Counted from the first letter of the stretch, positions 1 through 9,322 are shown. The stretch is 64,000 bases of DNA from an uncultured Saprospiraceae bacterium (GCA_938015435.1 CALLPN010000002.1:342552-406551), one strand, 5' to 3'. Notes: generated by a model not told the origin, from the letters alone. Program-made: numbers and translations.

Positions 1-160
1 CATTTTTTCACTTCAAAATGTCAAAATTTCATTTCTTGAAAACTTTGTTTCTGCAAAAATGTCACAAAATATCGAATGGTATTTTGTTTGTAATCATTTA
101 GTTGTAGTAAACAGTTGCTACCATTTATAAAATTATTAATTCACCTTAAATTTGTTATTT

Positions 161-592
161 ATGACAGCTTTAGCTTTTGCACCTAATGGTGTACACAAAT
201 CATCACTCTCTAACGTGATAGAACAGTGGTTTGGTAATGATTCGTTGAGACAAGGCAACTTTAAAAACCCGTCTACCAATATCATCGAAAATGATGATAA
301 TTATGTAATCGAACTCTCCGTTCCTGGTTACTCCAAAGATTCGTTTGAGATCAATGTCGAACGAAATCAATTGCATGTCTCCACATCAAAGTCAATGGGA
401 GAGACAATAGAGAACGACACTTATAAGATGAGAGAGTTTTCACAAATGTCTTTCATTAAGTCTTTTCATATTTCTAACGATATAGATACTGATAAGATAA
501 CCGCCAGGTGTGATAATGGTATTCTGTCTATCGTCTTACCCAAAAAAGATGAGGCAAAGCCAATACCTCCAAGATCAATTTCCATTGATTAG
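161..592 (+). CDS. Small heat shock protein, Hsp20/alpha-crystallin family
   Basis: ATP-independent holdase chaperone that binds unfolding cytoplasmic proteins. The 143-residue product has a short variable N-terminus followed by an alpha-crystallin domain: the NIIENDDNYVIELSVPGY strand pair, a central KMREFS-type segment and a C-terminal GILSIVLPKK strand. The ending KPIPPRSISID carries the I-x-P type motif used for oligomer contacts. The frame is open from a TTG at 152, but ATG 161 is the better start. A TAnnTTTG box (147-154) lies only 6 nt before that ATG, so the mRNA may be almost leaderless. Two small ORFs and an HtrA protease follow on the same strand. Confidence 0.93.
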   Translation: MTALAFAPNGVHKSSLSNVIEQWFGNDSLRQGNFKNPSTNIIENDDNYVIELSVPGYSKDSFEINVERNQLHVSTSKSMGETIENDTYKMREFSQMSFIKSFHISNDIDTDKITARCDNGILSIVLPKKDEAKPIPPRSISID

Positions 593-654
593 CAAAACCG
601 CTATATTTTCTATACTCACGGAAGTAAGTATTTTTTCTTCATTTTTTAACTAAT

Positions 655-819
655 ATGAATAATTATAAAATAGTAGGCTTATCTAAGCCAAATAAAGTAA
701 AACTAAGCTCTGGTATAAAGGATAAAATCATCGAGATGCCTATCAGAGCCACAAGGAAGCTCCAAGAAGAGGGTGCTATTCGCATCTTAAATCCTGATAC
801 TCTTAATATAACTATCTAA
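655..819 (+). CDS. Small basic protein of unknown function (54 aa)
   Basis: An ATG-initiated ORF of 54 codons lies between hsp20 and the next small ORF on the same strand. The product begins MNNYKIVGLSKP and is rich in Lys/Arg, with an amphipathic middle (IEMPIRATRKLQEEGAI). No signal peptide, membrane segment or known motif is visible. Even spacing (62 nt after hsp20, 9 nt before the next ORF) and absence of an overlapping alternative support a real gene in an hsp20-htrA transcription unit. I do not recognise the family. Confidence 0.5.
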   Translation: MNNYKIVGLSKPNKVKLSSGIKDKIIEMPIRATRKLQEEGAIRILNPDTLNITI

Positions 820-828
820 AGCTCTATA

Positions 829-1017
829 ATGATGAAAGAAGAAATCAAATTAAAAGACAATTTGAATTCAGAAATTGTCAAAATAGTTAATCTAGATAGG
901 GATAAATATGAGGTGTATTTCAATTTTTTATCTATCCCAGTTCAAGTTAATAGAGATTATTTAGATACGATTCTACAGGATGAAGTCTCTGATAATCAAT
1001 ACAGAATATCAGCGTAA
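829..1017 (+). CDS. Small acidic protein of unknown function (62 aa)
   Basis: The 62-residue product has tandem ATG codons at 829 and 832. It is acidic, with alternating hydrophobic residues (VKIVNLDRDKYEVYFNFLSIPVQV) that suggest a small beta-rich fold. It has no signal peptide. It starts 9 nt after the 54-aa ORF and ends 31 nt before the HtrA protease, so the three are probably cotranscribed with hsp20. The family is not recognised. Its existence rests on operon position and coding-like composition. Confidence 0.55.
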   Translation: MMKEEIKLKDNLNSEIVKIVNLDRDKYEVYFNFLSIPVQVNRDYLDTILQDEVSDNQYRISA

Positions 1018-1048
1018 TATATTTTTCAATTATTAAAATCATATAATT

Positions 1049-2560
1049 ATGAATACCGTTAATCTTAAAACATTGATGGGTTCTATACTAGGTATGATAC
1101 TATGTATCGGAATCTATCATTTCACAATCAATGACAATACAAATACAGTAAAAATAGAACACGTCACAGCTTCAAGTGGTCATAATGCAGTAATGACTAT
1201 CGACAATGATGGTTCCATCAAGCCACTAGCATTTACCAATACTGCGGAGGAAGTTTTAGAAGCTGTAGTGCATATCAAAAGCACTCAAACAGGGAACAAT
1301 GCAATGATCAATAACAGAAGGGCTCCTAGGAATCTTCCTGATCCATTCAAAGACTTTTTTGGAGAACAGTTTTTTAGATTTGAGTCACCAAGGCAGATAC
1401 CCAATAAGCCAAGAGTAGGCACAGGTTCTGGTGTCATTATCAATGATAAAGGCTACATCGTCACCAATAATCATGTAATTGATAATGCTAATGATTTGGA
1501 AGTCACCCTTCATGATAACAGATCCTATAAGGCAACTGTAATCGGCACAGATCCTACAACTGATCTTGCTCTTATACAAATAAAGGCAAAGGGGTTACCA
1601 ACAGTACCACTAGTTAATAGTGAAGACATTAAAATTGGTGAATGGGTACTCGCAGTCGGTAATCCAATGGGGCTCAACTCTACAGTCACTGCAGGAATAG
1701 TCAGTGCCAAAGGCAGGAATATCAATATACTCAAAGAAAAGTTTGCTGTAGAGTCATTTATACAAACAGATGCTGCGATCAATCCTGGCAATAGCGGCGG
1801 TGCTCTTGTTAATCTTGATGGAGGTTTGATTGGTATCAATACAGCTATTGCTAGTCCTACTGGAAGCTACTCTGGATATGGATTTGCCGTACCATCTAAT
1901 ATTGTCAATAAAGTAGTAGAAGATCTGCTTACTTACGGAGTAGTACAGAGAGGAGTGCTAGGAGTCATGATCCGATCCGTAGATGGTAATCTGGCTAAAG
2001 ATAAAAATCTACAGGTTAATGAAGGAGCCTACGTCGACAGCTTATTAGAAAATAGTGCTGCAGGTAAAGCAGGTATAAAGATTGGTGATATTATTACCAA
2101 AGTGAATAATGCTACAATTAGGTCTTCTCCAGACCTTCAAGCGGCGATAGCTACCTATCGTCCAGGGGATGAGATTAAAGTAAGTGTTCTCAGAGATGAT
2201 AAACCTATGGATATAAAGGTAATTCTGATCAATACAGAGGGCAATAGTAATATTATCGAGAAAGAGCACAAGGAAGTACTCACCATATTGGGTGCTCAAT
2301 TAGAAGATATTGACAAGAAAACAGCTCAGAAACTAGACATAGACCATGGTGTCAAAGTATCAAAACTCTATGCCGGTAAACTAAGAAGATATACACAGAT
2401 GAGAGAAGGATTTATCATTACCATTATAGATGGACAAAAGGTAAAATCCAAAAAAGAACTTATGAAAAAATTAGAGTCAAAAAAAGGTGGTGTGATGCTA
2501 GAAGGTATCTATGAAGATATACCTGGCGAATACTACTATGCATTTGGGTTGGGTAGTTAG
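1049..2560 (+). CDS. Periplasmic serine endoprotease, DegP/DegQ (HtrA) family
   Basis: Envelope protease/chaperone that degrades or refolds damaged periplasmic proteins. The 503-residue product has an N-terminal hydrophobic export or anchor segment (about 8-25), a trypsin-like domain (about 65-290) with catalytic His142 (TNNHVID), Asp172 (TTDLALI) and Ser249 (NPGNSGG), a first PDZ domain (about 300-395, RGVLGV start) and a second, shorter PDZ-like domain (about 410-495). All three triad residues are intact. It sits behind hsp20 and two small ORFs, pairing cytoplasmic and envelope protein quality control. A hairpin at 2583 closes the unit. Confidence 0.95.
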   Translation: MNTVNLKTLMGSILGMILCIGIYHFTINDNTNTVKIEHVTASSGHNAVMTIDNDGSIKPLAFTNTAEEVLEAVVHIKSTQTGNNAMINNRRAPRNLPDPFKDFFGEQFFRFESPRQIPNKPRVGTGSGVIINDKGYIVTNNHVIDNANDLEVTLHDNRSYKATVIGTDPTTDLALIQIKAKGLPTVPLVNSEDIKIGEWVLAVGNPMGLNSTVTAGIVSAKGRNINILKEKFAVESFIQTDAAINPGNSGGALVNLDGGLIGINTAIASPTGSYSGYGFAVPSNIVNKVVEDLLTYGVVQRGVLGVMIRSVDGNLAKDKNLQVNEGAYVDSLLENSAAGKAGIKIGDIITKVNNATIRSSPDLQAAIATYRPGDEIKVSVLRDDKPMDIKVILINTEGNSNIIEKEHKEVLTILGAQLEDIDKKTAQKLDIDHGVKVSKLYAGKLRRYTQMREGFIITIIDGQKVKSKKELMKKLESKKGGVMLEGIYEDIPGEYYYAFGLGS

Positions 2561-2582
2561 TTCTTATTTCTTTTGATCGACT

Positions 2583-2617
2583 TGGGCAGTCCATTACGGC
2601 TGCCCACATTTTATATT
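2583..2617 (+). terminator. Probable rho-independent terminator after the HtrA gene
   Basis: TGGGCAG (2583-2589) pairs with CTGCCCA (2600-2606) across a 10-nt loop and is followed by a T-rich stretch. It lies 23 nt after the protease stop codon and separates that unit from the TMTC-like gene. Confidence 0.55.
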
Positions 2618-2666
2618 CCGTAATTCTATAATTTTTATTCACCTAAGAAACGAATACTAAATAATC

Positions 2667-4490
2667 ATGAATACTTCTGTTCTTAATTATACTAGCAAAG
2701 TAATTAAGGATCGATCAAGATTCAATGTCTCATACGATCTACTTTCATTTTTCTTAATTACTTGTTTTATCTGTGTTGGTTTCTATCCAGCTATCGACAA
2801 TCAGTTTGTCCATTGGGATGATCAATATTATGTCACTGATAATATCTATATCAATCAGCCAACATGGGAACATCTTAATGTCTTACTAACTAAGGTGATT
2901 TCCCTAAATTATCATCCTCTTACGATGATCTCTTTATGGCTTAATAGCTATTTTTTTGGTGTAGAATCTGCATTGTCATTCATAGTTACCAATATTGTTA
3001 TCCACAATCTTACATCATACTTGATTTACAAGTTTGTACTTAGTCTATTCGAAAAAAAATATCTGTTAGCAATCGCAACAGCAATTCTATTTGCGATTCA
3101 TCCAATGCATGTTGAATCCGTAGTTTGGGTTTCTGAGCGAAAAGATGTGTTATATATATTTTTCTTTTTTGGAAGTTTGTTATGTTGGCTACATTATTTG
3201 GGTTCTAAAAAGTGGAATATATTCATACTTGCGTTTATGCTGTTTGTGCTTTCTTGTACTTCTAAAGCGATGGCCGTATCTCTAGTCCCAATATTATTTT
3301 TGCTAGATATTTATAAGGGGCGTCCGTTTTGGAAATTGAAATACATTCTAGAGAAAATACCTTTTATTGCTTTTGCAATATTGACTGGTCTTATAGCAAT
3401 CAATGTCCAGGAAGGAGGAGACTTTTATGGACTTCTCTCCAATACCAATATCGACGTGGCTGTAAATGCACAATTGGCTCCAAGTCTCTATGATCAATTT
3501 TCTAATGCAGGTTATGGTGTATACTTTTACTTAAGATCTTTTCTTATTCCAGATAAAATGAGTGCCTTTCATCCTTATTCTAAATTGATAAATAATAGCG
3601 TCAAAGAAGTTTTTTTCTTTATTCCTTTCATAATAGTTGGATTTTGGATTGTGAGTTATTGGTTCAATAGAATGGTGTTTTTTGGTTTAGGCTTCTTTCT
3701 AGCTACTTTAGTTCTTGTCCTTCAATGGATACCAGTTGGTTCAGCTATAGTAGCGGATAGATATACTTATCTTTCTTATGTGGGGCTTTCACTTATCGTG
3801 GGATCAGGCTTACAATATTTGTACGACTACAAATCGAAAATTGTATCCTATGGATTGCTAGCACTTATGTCTTTTGTGCTACTACCTTTAACATTCCATC
3901 AATCTGATATTTGGCAGAATCATACATCATTGTTTTCTCAGTCAGTAGATAAATATCCTGATGATCCAAAATCAAGAATGCTTCTTGCAACAGGACTCTG
4001 GACCAGTGGTCAGCACGAATCAGCCATAGAGCATATAGAATTAGCTATCAATGAGCAAGGACTTCATACTAGCGATGCATTCGAAAAACTAGCAAACTGT
4101 TACGATGAAATTGGTGAAAAGAAAAAAGCAATAGCGTTCTATAATCATAGCATAGAATTAAATCCTAATAATTATGTAGCCAGATATCATAGAGGCTTGT
4201 CTATCATGACATCTAATCCTCAGCTGGCAATTGAGGACTTTAACGTAGCGGAGTCTTCTGGATTTGAATACATACAAAACAATGTTTATGGTCCTAGAGG
4301 AGCATGCTATGGTATGATTGGAGAAAATCAACTTGCTATAGAGGATTTTACAAAAGCCATCAACTTAGGCTTAGATCTTAAAATAAACTATAGAGATAGA
4401 GCTATTACGTATGACAAAATGGGGTTAAATGAGAAAGCTAATCAAGATTGGGAGATTTATACTCAACTTGATAATGACTATCACAAATAG
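2667..4490 (+). CDS. TMTC-like GT-C membrane glycosyltransferase with C-terminal TPR repeats
   Basis: Multi-spanning membrane protein of 607 residues. The N-terminal two thirds carries about ten hydrophobic helices. It has an acidic first-loop motif HWDD (49-52), an NYHPL segment, and HPMHVESVVWVSERKD (about 143-158), all typical of bacterial relatives of TMTC/GT-C glycosyltransferases. These transfer sugars from lipid-phosphate donors to proteins on the outer face of the membrane. A DRYTYLSYVGL motif closes the membrane part, and residues from about 430 to 600 form at least four TPR units. The acceptor is unknown. The gene appears monocistronic between a terminator and an AT-rich gap. Confidence 0.75.
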   Translation: MNTSVLNYTSKVIKDRSRFNVSYDLLSFFLITCFICVGFYPAIDNQFVHWDDQYYVTDNIYINQPTWEHLNVLLTKVISLNYHPLTMISLWLNSYFFGVESALSFIVTNIVIHNLTSYLIYKFVLSLFEKKYLLAIATAILFAIHPMHVESVVWVSERKDVLYIFFFFGSLLCWLHYLGSKKWNIFILAFMLFVLSCTSKAMAVSLVPILFLLDIYKGRPFWKLKYILEKIPFIAFAILTGLIAINVQEGGDFYGLLSNTNIDVAVNAQLAPSLYDQFSNAGYGVYFYLRSFLIPDKMSAFHPYSKLINNSVKEVFFFIPFIIVGFWIVSYWFNRMVFFGLGFFLATLVLVLQWIPVGSAIVADRYTYLSYVGLSLIVGSGLQYLYDYKSKIVSYGLLALMSFVLLPLTFHQSDIWQNHTSLFSQSVDKYPDDPKSRMLLATGLWTSGQHESAIEHIELAINEQGLHTSDAFEKLANCYDEIGEKKKAIAFYNHSIELNPNNYVARYHRGLSIMTSNPQLAIEDFNVAESSGFEYIQNNVYGPRGACYGMIGENQLAIEDFTKAINLGLDLKINYRDRAITYDKMGLNEKANQDWEIYTQLDNDYHK

Positions 4491-4881
4491 AAAGTCAGTC
4501 TTCATTATCTTGTTGTCCTAAATCACCATTCACCATCGAAGTATTTAGAAAGGATTACTATATTTGTCTATCTCTTATCCTATAAGTGTCTCTCACATAT
4601 ATCATAAGGGCGAGAATACAGGCGAAATTAACACAAGTTATTTTTTCTTGTGGTTATATGCTTTTCATGACACATCCTTGTTGCCCTTGTGTTGCCCAAT
4701 ATGCTAAGTATACTGATTATCAAGTAGTTCGACTTTTTGTATTGGAAAGTAACAATGCCAATCACTGATCACTCAAAAACAAATATTCCCACCATAAAAG
4801 CCTTTATTACAGGGCATTCACTAATACAATCTACCTCATAGTTAGTTAATATTGTGAAATCAAAACAACCCTAAACAATCG
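4491..4881. other. AT-rich intergenic region between convergent genes, no supported gene
   Basis: The region separates the TMTC-like gene from the convergent UspA gene. The only open stretch (a 60-codon GTG ORF at 4586-4768) has Cys/His-rich, non-coding-like composition and no recognisable motif. No strong terminator hairpin is visible. Confidence 0.5.
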
Positions 4882-5676
4882 CTACTCACCTAAGTACAAC
4901 ATATGTTGATGAAAAACAATCAAAGGAATATTAGAATGTCTAGCCAACTCTTTACTCATACTTGGACTGTATAGCGACTGAAACATAGTTCGATCTTTAT
5001 GCATAGTACATAACACATCTCCTTCATTAAGATTTGCATATCTTTCGATGGCCATATCCTCATCAGACACCATACATCTGAATGAAATATTAGGTTGAGG
5101 AAATAAGCGTTCCAAAATTGTCATTTTTCTACTGGCTACTTTCAGGCCCTCTTCATTTTTGGAAACATTAATACAGATTAATTCTCCTTTGAATACTTTC
5201 AACCACTGTTGTAATTCAAAGATGGCCATACAATCTTCTAACAAAAAGGTAGATGAATAGATAATCCTTTTAAAAGAATGAAAAGGAGTATCCGCAGGAA
5301 TAGCCATCACCGGGCAAGGGCAATTTGATATTAGACTATCTGTAGCATCACCAAATAATGAAAATTTATTTTGATAATGTTTACCGACTAGCAACAAATC
5401 AGATTTAAGTTGTTTTGCAAAATTTGATATTACCTTACTTACATTCCCTTCACCTACATATGTATTCACAATAATGGAATGGTATTGCTTGGCATAATAG
5501 GAGTTTATGTATTGTGATAATTTTTCTTCAGCATCATCCATTTTCATATCATCACCTTTAGATAACACATAGACAAAATCAAGATCAGCACTAAAGTACT
5601 GAGCGAATTTGAATGCATACTTAATGATAACCGGAGATTGCTCTGAAAAATTAATAGTAACGATTATTTTTTTCAT
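4882..5676 (-). CDS. Tandem universal stress protein (UspA family)
   Basis: Cytoplasmic stress protein of 264 residues made of two Usp domains (about 1-128 and 133-258). The first begins MKKIIVTINFSEQSP and contains LLVGKHYQNKF...GDATDSL, a degenerate form of the nucleotide-binding G-x2-G-x9-G(S/T) motif, before the CPCPVMAIP strand. The second is more divergent (DVLCTMHKDR) and probably structural. Tandem Usp proteins of this length are common in Bacteroidota. It is monocistronic, with 411 bp of AT-rich DNA between its start and the corA stop codon. Confidence 0.88.
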   Translation of the reverse strand: MKKIIVTINFSEQSPVIIKYAFKFAQYFSADLDFVYVLSKGDDMKMDDAEEKLSQYINSYYAKQYHSIIVNTYVGEGNVSKVISNFAKQLKSDLLLVGKHYQNKFSLFGDATDSLISNCPCPVMAIPADTPFHSFKRIIYSSTFLLEDCMAIFELQQWLKVFKGELICINVSKNEEGLKVASRKMTILERLFPQPNISFRCMVSDEDMAIERYANLNEGDVLCTMHKDRTMFQSLYSPSMSKELARHSNIPLIVFHQHMLYLGE

Positions 5677-6088
5677 AATTTTTTTTGATAAATGACTCTA
5701 TATTCAATTAGACCAAAATTAAGTCAACTAATTTACTAATTAGACATATTCTTCCAGAAGTTGATAGTACTCCTTTTGTTCCAATATCTATAGGCCTTCT
5801 AGAGAATGGAATAGTGATATTATTTTCGTCAAATGTTTTTTAATTTTAATTATAGCCATACTTATAGATTTAAGTAATCTAAATCAAAAAGATTACTAAA
5901 ACTAAAATCATATTAGGTAAGCATCAACAATATTATCAATCCATACATATAGCTTAGTGCAGAGTAATGAAAATGATTCAAAAAAGTGATTGGTGATGTT
6001 TTCCATGTATACTTTTAGTTAACGAAAGTAATTGATATACCTCAAATAAATATTATATACTAAGTTTTGAGTTTTCTCATATTGCAAA
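5677..6088. other. AT-rich intergenic region, no gene seen
   Basis: Upstream region of the uspA gene and 3' region of corA, both on the minus strand. All frames are closed within short distances, and I saw no tRNA, clear hairpin or repeat. It probably holds the uspA promoter. Confidence 0.5.
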
Positions 6089-7138
6089 TCATAACCACTT
6101 CTTCTTTTTAAAATAGAGTAACATTCCAACTACTAGTAGAATCATAAAGACCCACAAAACGAAATATCCATTTTGATATTTCAATTCAGGAATTACATCA
6201 AAATTCATCCCATAAAGGCCTGTCAAAAAGGACAAAGGGACAAACACCGCTGTAACAATAGTCAAAAACTGCATTATCTTATTCATCCTTAGACTAATCT
6301 CAGATATGTACAGATCCTGCAAGCCTGACAAGATATCTCTCATAGAATCTACATTGTCCATAATCTGAATAGTATGATCATACACATCCCTAATATAGGC
6401 TACTGTTCTTTCTTCGACAAAATCAGATTCAGATCTAGAAAACAAGTTTATAGCTTCACGTAACGGTGAAATTGATTTTCTCACTTTAAGTAACTCTTTC
6501 TTTAGCTCGTATATTCTTGTCTTGTCGAAATTATCAGAATTTTCACTAATCGTCAATTCTAGAGTTTCTATCTCTTCTTCGAAAAAATCCATTACTTGAA
6601 AATAGTTGTCGACAACGAAATCCACAATCGTGTATGCAAGATAATCTGCGTTCTTTGATCTTATTCTACCCTTACTACCTTCAATCCTACTTTTTAAAGG
6701 TTGCAATGTGTCTTGTTCTCGTTCTTGAAAACTAATAACGAATCCTGTTCCAAAATATATGCTAACTGCCTCTCTAGATACCTTAGCGGTCGCTTTATCA
6801 AAATGAAGAACTTTGAGTGATATATGTTGCCCTTTATCGTACTCTGTAAATGATGGCCTCTGATGTACATCCACTGCATCTTCTACAGCTAATGGATGCA
6901 TGTCAAATCTTTTACTAATGCTGTTTATTACATTCTCATCATGAAGACCTCTTATATCATACCATTGTACTTTATCCATTATAGATGGATGCAATATTAA
7001 TCCATTAGCACTACTGGATTCATGTTTGTAGTGTGTTGCACTGTATTCGATATAGTCAATCTGAATATCAATATTTACAAAATGACCGTTGTACTTTGTT
7101 GCCCCAGGAGGCATTCCGAGATTTCTCTTTCTTTTCAC
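6089..7138 (-). CDS. corA: Magnesium/cobalt transporter CorA
   Basis: Pentameric inner-membrane channel for Mg2+ (and Co2+/Ni2+). The 349-residue product has a large N-terminal cytoplasmic alpha/beta domain, a long helix region (about 180-290) and two C-terminal membrane helices (about 292-309 and 324-343). The signature YGMNF (309-313) directly follows the first helix. The basic KKKK tail is typical. It lies on the minus strand 120 nt downstream of the start of a small secreted protein. No Mg2+-responsive leader was recognised. Confidence 0.94.
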   Translation of the reverse strand: MKRKRNLGMPPGATKYNGHFVNIDIQIDYIEYSATHYKHESSSANGLILHPSIMDKVQWYDIRGLHDENVINSISKRFDMHPLAVEDAVDVHQRPSFTEYDKGQHISLKVLHFDKATAKVSREAVSIYFGTGFVISFQEREQDTLQPLKSRIEGSKGRIRSKNADYLAYTIVDFVVDNYFQVMDFFEEEIETLELTISENSDNFDKTRIYELKKELLKVRKSISPLREAINLFSRSESDFVEERTVAYIRDVYDHTIQIMDNVDSMRDILSGLQDLYISEISLRMNKIMQFLTIVTAVFVPLSFLTGLYGMNFDVIPELKYQNGYFVLWVFMILLVVGMLLYFKKKKWL

Positions 7139-7258
7139 ACTATATATTTATAGTTCATTGATATGCAGGATATTGTCAATACAAGGTATAATAAAATTAA
7201 TTGTTAGTCAATAATACACCATTAGTCACAAATGCAAAAGCGTGCCCTGAAGTATTAA

Positions 7259-7708
7259 TCATAATTGCTTGAAATAAGAGATTAGTGTTTGGTTTAACTC
7301 CCCAAGCAACCAAAAAATTAGCCCAACACCACCACTCGTATCATTTTTGTCAATTACATAATCCATCGATTGCATAGGACCAAGTATGAGAGTTCTATTA
7401 ATAAATGATTTGACTAAGGTACCGTCGGTATCATTGTAATCTATTGAATTAACGTATTTAGTGTCTTTCAATGAAGTAGATCTTATACTTAAAGTAGATG
7501 TAAGCTGAATCGATTTAAGCCGATGTTCGCTGTATATGTCAGAATATACGGGGATGTAAACTGAATCTTGAAAATATAGTTTGAAGATGTCAGTATGTTG
7601 TAGATGGCTCTTCATCACATCCTTTCCATCCTTATCTACATTTGGATCACTTGGCGAAAAGGATGCCAAACAAAAAACTATTACAAAAGAAAAATAAGTA
7701 CGCATCAT
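7259..7708 (-). CDS. Hypothetical secreted protein (149 aa)
   Basis: The product starts MMRTYFSFVIVFCLASFSPSD, a plausible Sec signal peptide, followed by about 125 polar residues with several beta-strand-like stretches (KSIQLTSTLSIRSTSL, FINRTLILGPM). The C-terminus is hydrophobic (GGVGLIFWLLGELNQTLISYF) and may associate with a membrane. No known domain is recognised. It sits between corA (same strand) and the divergent ECF sigma gene, and could be a small envelope stress protein, but that is only positional inference. Confidence 0.6.
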   Translation of the reverse strand: MMRTYFSFVIVFCLASFSPSDPNVDKDGKDVMKSHLQHTDIFKLYFQDSVYIPVYSDIYSEHRLKSIQLTSTLSIRSTSLKDTKYVNSIDYNDTDGTLVKSFINRTLILGPMQSMDYVIDKNDTSGGVGLIFWLLGELNQTLISYFKQL

Positions 7709-7881
7709 ACTAATTTGTATTTAAGTATAAACATAATAATTAGAAAGTGATACAATACAACTTTAAATAACCAATTTAAATTTAATATTCTCCTACACCT
7801 TATAGTTCTACTGAAGAAAGTGCTTAGACTATAATTCGTCTACCTAAATCAATTAAAAAAAATAAAATTCATTATTTTGAC

Positions 7882-7889
7882 TAAATTTG
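7882..7889 (+). promoter_or_regulatory. Candidate -7 box (TAnnTTTG) for the ECF sigma gene
   Basis: TAAATTTG matches the Bacteroidota housekeeping -7 consensus and lies 33 nt before the TTG start of the sigma gene. No good -33 TTTG is seen at the expected distance, so the call is tentative. Confidence 0.35.
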
Positions 7890-7922
7890 TGAATATTAAT
7901 TGAAACTAAATAGTTACATCGA

Positions 7923-8510
7923 TTGAAGATAGACGAAGAAATATATAGTAAGATAAGTGCCAGAAACGAAGCTGGCCTTTCTTTGTTATACAGTAACTAT
8001 TCAGATTCCCTTTACGGTATTGCATTTAGAGTGCTTAATCGACAATCTTTTGCAGAGGATGCTATCCAACAATCCTTTTTAAAAATCTGGAATAATATAG
8101 ATAAGTACGATCCAGACAAATCTACATTGTTTACATGGATGGTACGTATCGTCAAAAACACATCCATTGATATTCGAAGATTGAAGTCTTTTCAAAACGA
8201 AGAAAAATCCGAAACATTAGATGTACACGTACATACTACTGAACGAACGCATCTAGATACTGATGGGATCGATACAAAAAATATGATTGACGGATTAGAT
8301 GAAAAATATGCATTTGTACTAGAGCACTTATACCTAAAAGGGTATACCCAAAGTGAATTATCTAATGAATTTGATATTCCTATTGGAACTATCAAAACAA
8401 GAGTGAAAAAAGGGATCGAAATTTTAAGATCAAAACTAGATAAAGAGAAAAAATTCTTCTTAGGGTTCTTCTCTTTGACATTATTAATTATAATTTTATT
8501 ACTACTGTGA
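7923..8510 (+). CDS. RNA polymerase sigma factor, ECF type, with C-terminal hydrophobic tail
   Basis: The 195-residue product has a sigma-70 region 2 (about 15-90; AEDAIQQSFLKIWNNID and a TLFTWMVRIVKNTSID stretch) and a region 4 helix-turn-helix (about 122-172; YTQSELSNEFDIPIGTIKTR). It ends in an 18-residue hydrophobic stretch (178-195, GFFSLTLLIIILLLL) not normal for soluble ECF sigmas. The start must be TTG 7923, because an in-frame stop lies at 7911 and no ATG precedes region 2. Its stop codon overlaps the anti-sigma GTG start by 4 nt. It is the likely driver of the bipartite element found at 9700 and 15980. Confidence 0.93.
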   Translation: MKIDEEIYSKISARNEAGLSLLYSNYSDSLYGIAFRVLNRQSFAEDAIQQSFLKIWNNIDKYDPDKSTLFTWMVRIVKNTSIDIRRLKSFQNEEKSETLDVHVHTTERTHLDTDGIDTKNMIDGLDEKYAFVLEHLYLKGYTQSELSNEFDIPIGTIKTRVKKGIEILRSKLDKEKKFFLGFFSLTLLIIILLLL

Positions 8511-9322
8511 GTATAAATGAAATAAGACAATCCGGCTTGCTAGAGTACTATGTACTTGGGTTGCTATCTGACCGAGAGGCTCAGATGGTAGAGGGATATC
8601 TTATTCAATATCCTCTACTTCAGGCAGATTATCTGGAGATACAAAAAACGATGCAAGTCTATGCAAAAGCCAAGGGTATTCAACCTAGAAAAGAGCTTGA
8701 GCAGAATCTATTATTATTAATAGGAGCAGAAGGTAGTAAAACTGTTTTAGAAACTAAAGAAGGGAAGCATCAAGCAAATAAATCTGATAAAAACACCAAA
8801 ACAGATAAAGGTGGAGCTAATTGGAAATCATTCGCTCTGCCTGCCTTATTTGCAGCTGCACTGTTCTTCTCTTGGTATGGATATAACAAAGGACTAGAAT
8901 ATGATAATTTGCAGGAAGAGTACAATACTTACAAAGAGGATTGTGAAACTCAACAGGCGAACGAGACTAAGAGACGAAATATCTATGCTAATGTCAACAC
9001 ACCTAACAACCGTACTCTAGAGCTAACTCCAACAGAAAATTACAAAGAAACTAATCTTCTATTTCACAATAATGAGATAGATAAAAGAAACTATATTCAA
9101 GTTAAAAATCTTCCACAAGTCGCCGCTAATCAGGCTTTCCAATTGTGGTCACTTAAAGATGGTGTAGACCCAATACCTCTTACGGTATTTAAAAATGGAG
9201 ATGAACTAATCATTCCTGTCGACTTTGAAGAAGGAACTGGCACATATGCTATAACTATTGAAGATGAAGAAGGTGCCACTGTACCTACACTTACAAGGTT
9301 AATTGGTACCATCGGAGTGTAA
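8507..9322 (+). CDS. Membrane anti-sigma factor, RskA/anti-sigma-K type
   Basis: The 271-residue product begins at GTG 8507 inside the sigma stop codon, a translational coupling arrangement. Residues 1-70 form a helical sigma-binding region (SGLLEYYVLGLLSDREAQMVE). A linker rich in Lys/Asp follows, then one membrane helix (about 107-124, SFALPALFAAALFFSWYGY), a coiled region, and an extracytoplasmic RskA-type domain (about 175-270; AANQAFQLWSLKDG, GTYAITIEDEEG). It should hold the ECF sigma at the membrane and release it on envelope signal. No HxxxCxxC zinc motif is present. Confidence 0.88.
   Translation: MSINEIRQSGLLEYYVLGLLSDREAQMVEGYLIQYPLLQADYLEIQKTMQVYAKAKGIQPRKELEQNLLLLIGAEGSKTVLETKEGKHQANKSDKNTKTDKGGANWKSFALPALFAAALFFSWYGYNKGLEYDNLQEEYNTYKEDCETQQANETKRRNIYANVNTPNNRTLELTPTENYKETNLLFHNNEIDKRNYIQVKNLPQVAANQAFQLWSLKDGVDPIPLTVFKNGDELIIPVDFEEGTGTYAITIEDEEGATVPTLTRLIGTIGV

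Noticed and set aside
4586..4768. 60-codon GTG ORF after the TMTC-like gene
   Set aside because: Composition is Cys/His-rich and not coding-like, no motif or homologue is recognised, and it lies in an AT-rich convergent gap.
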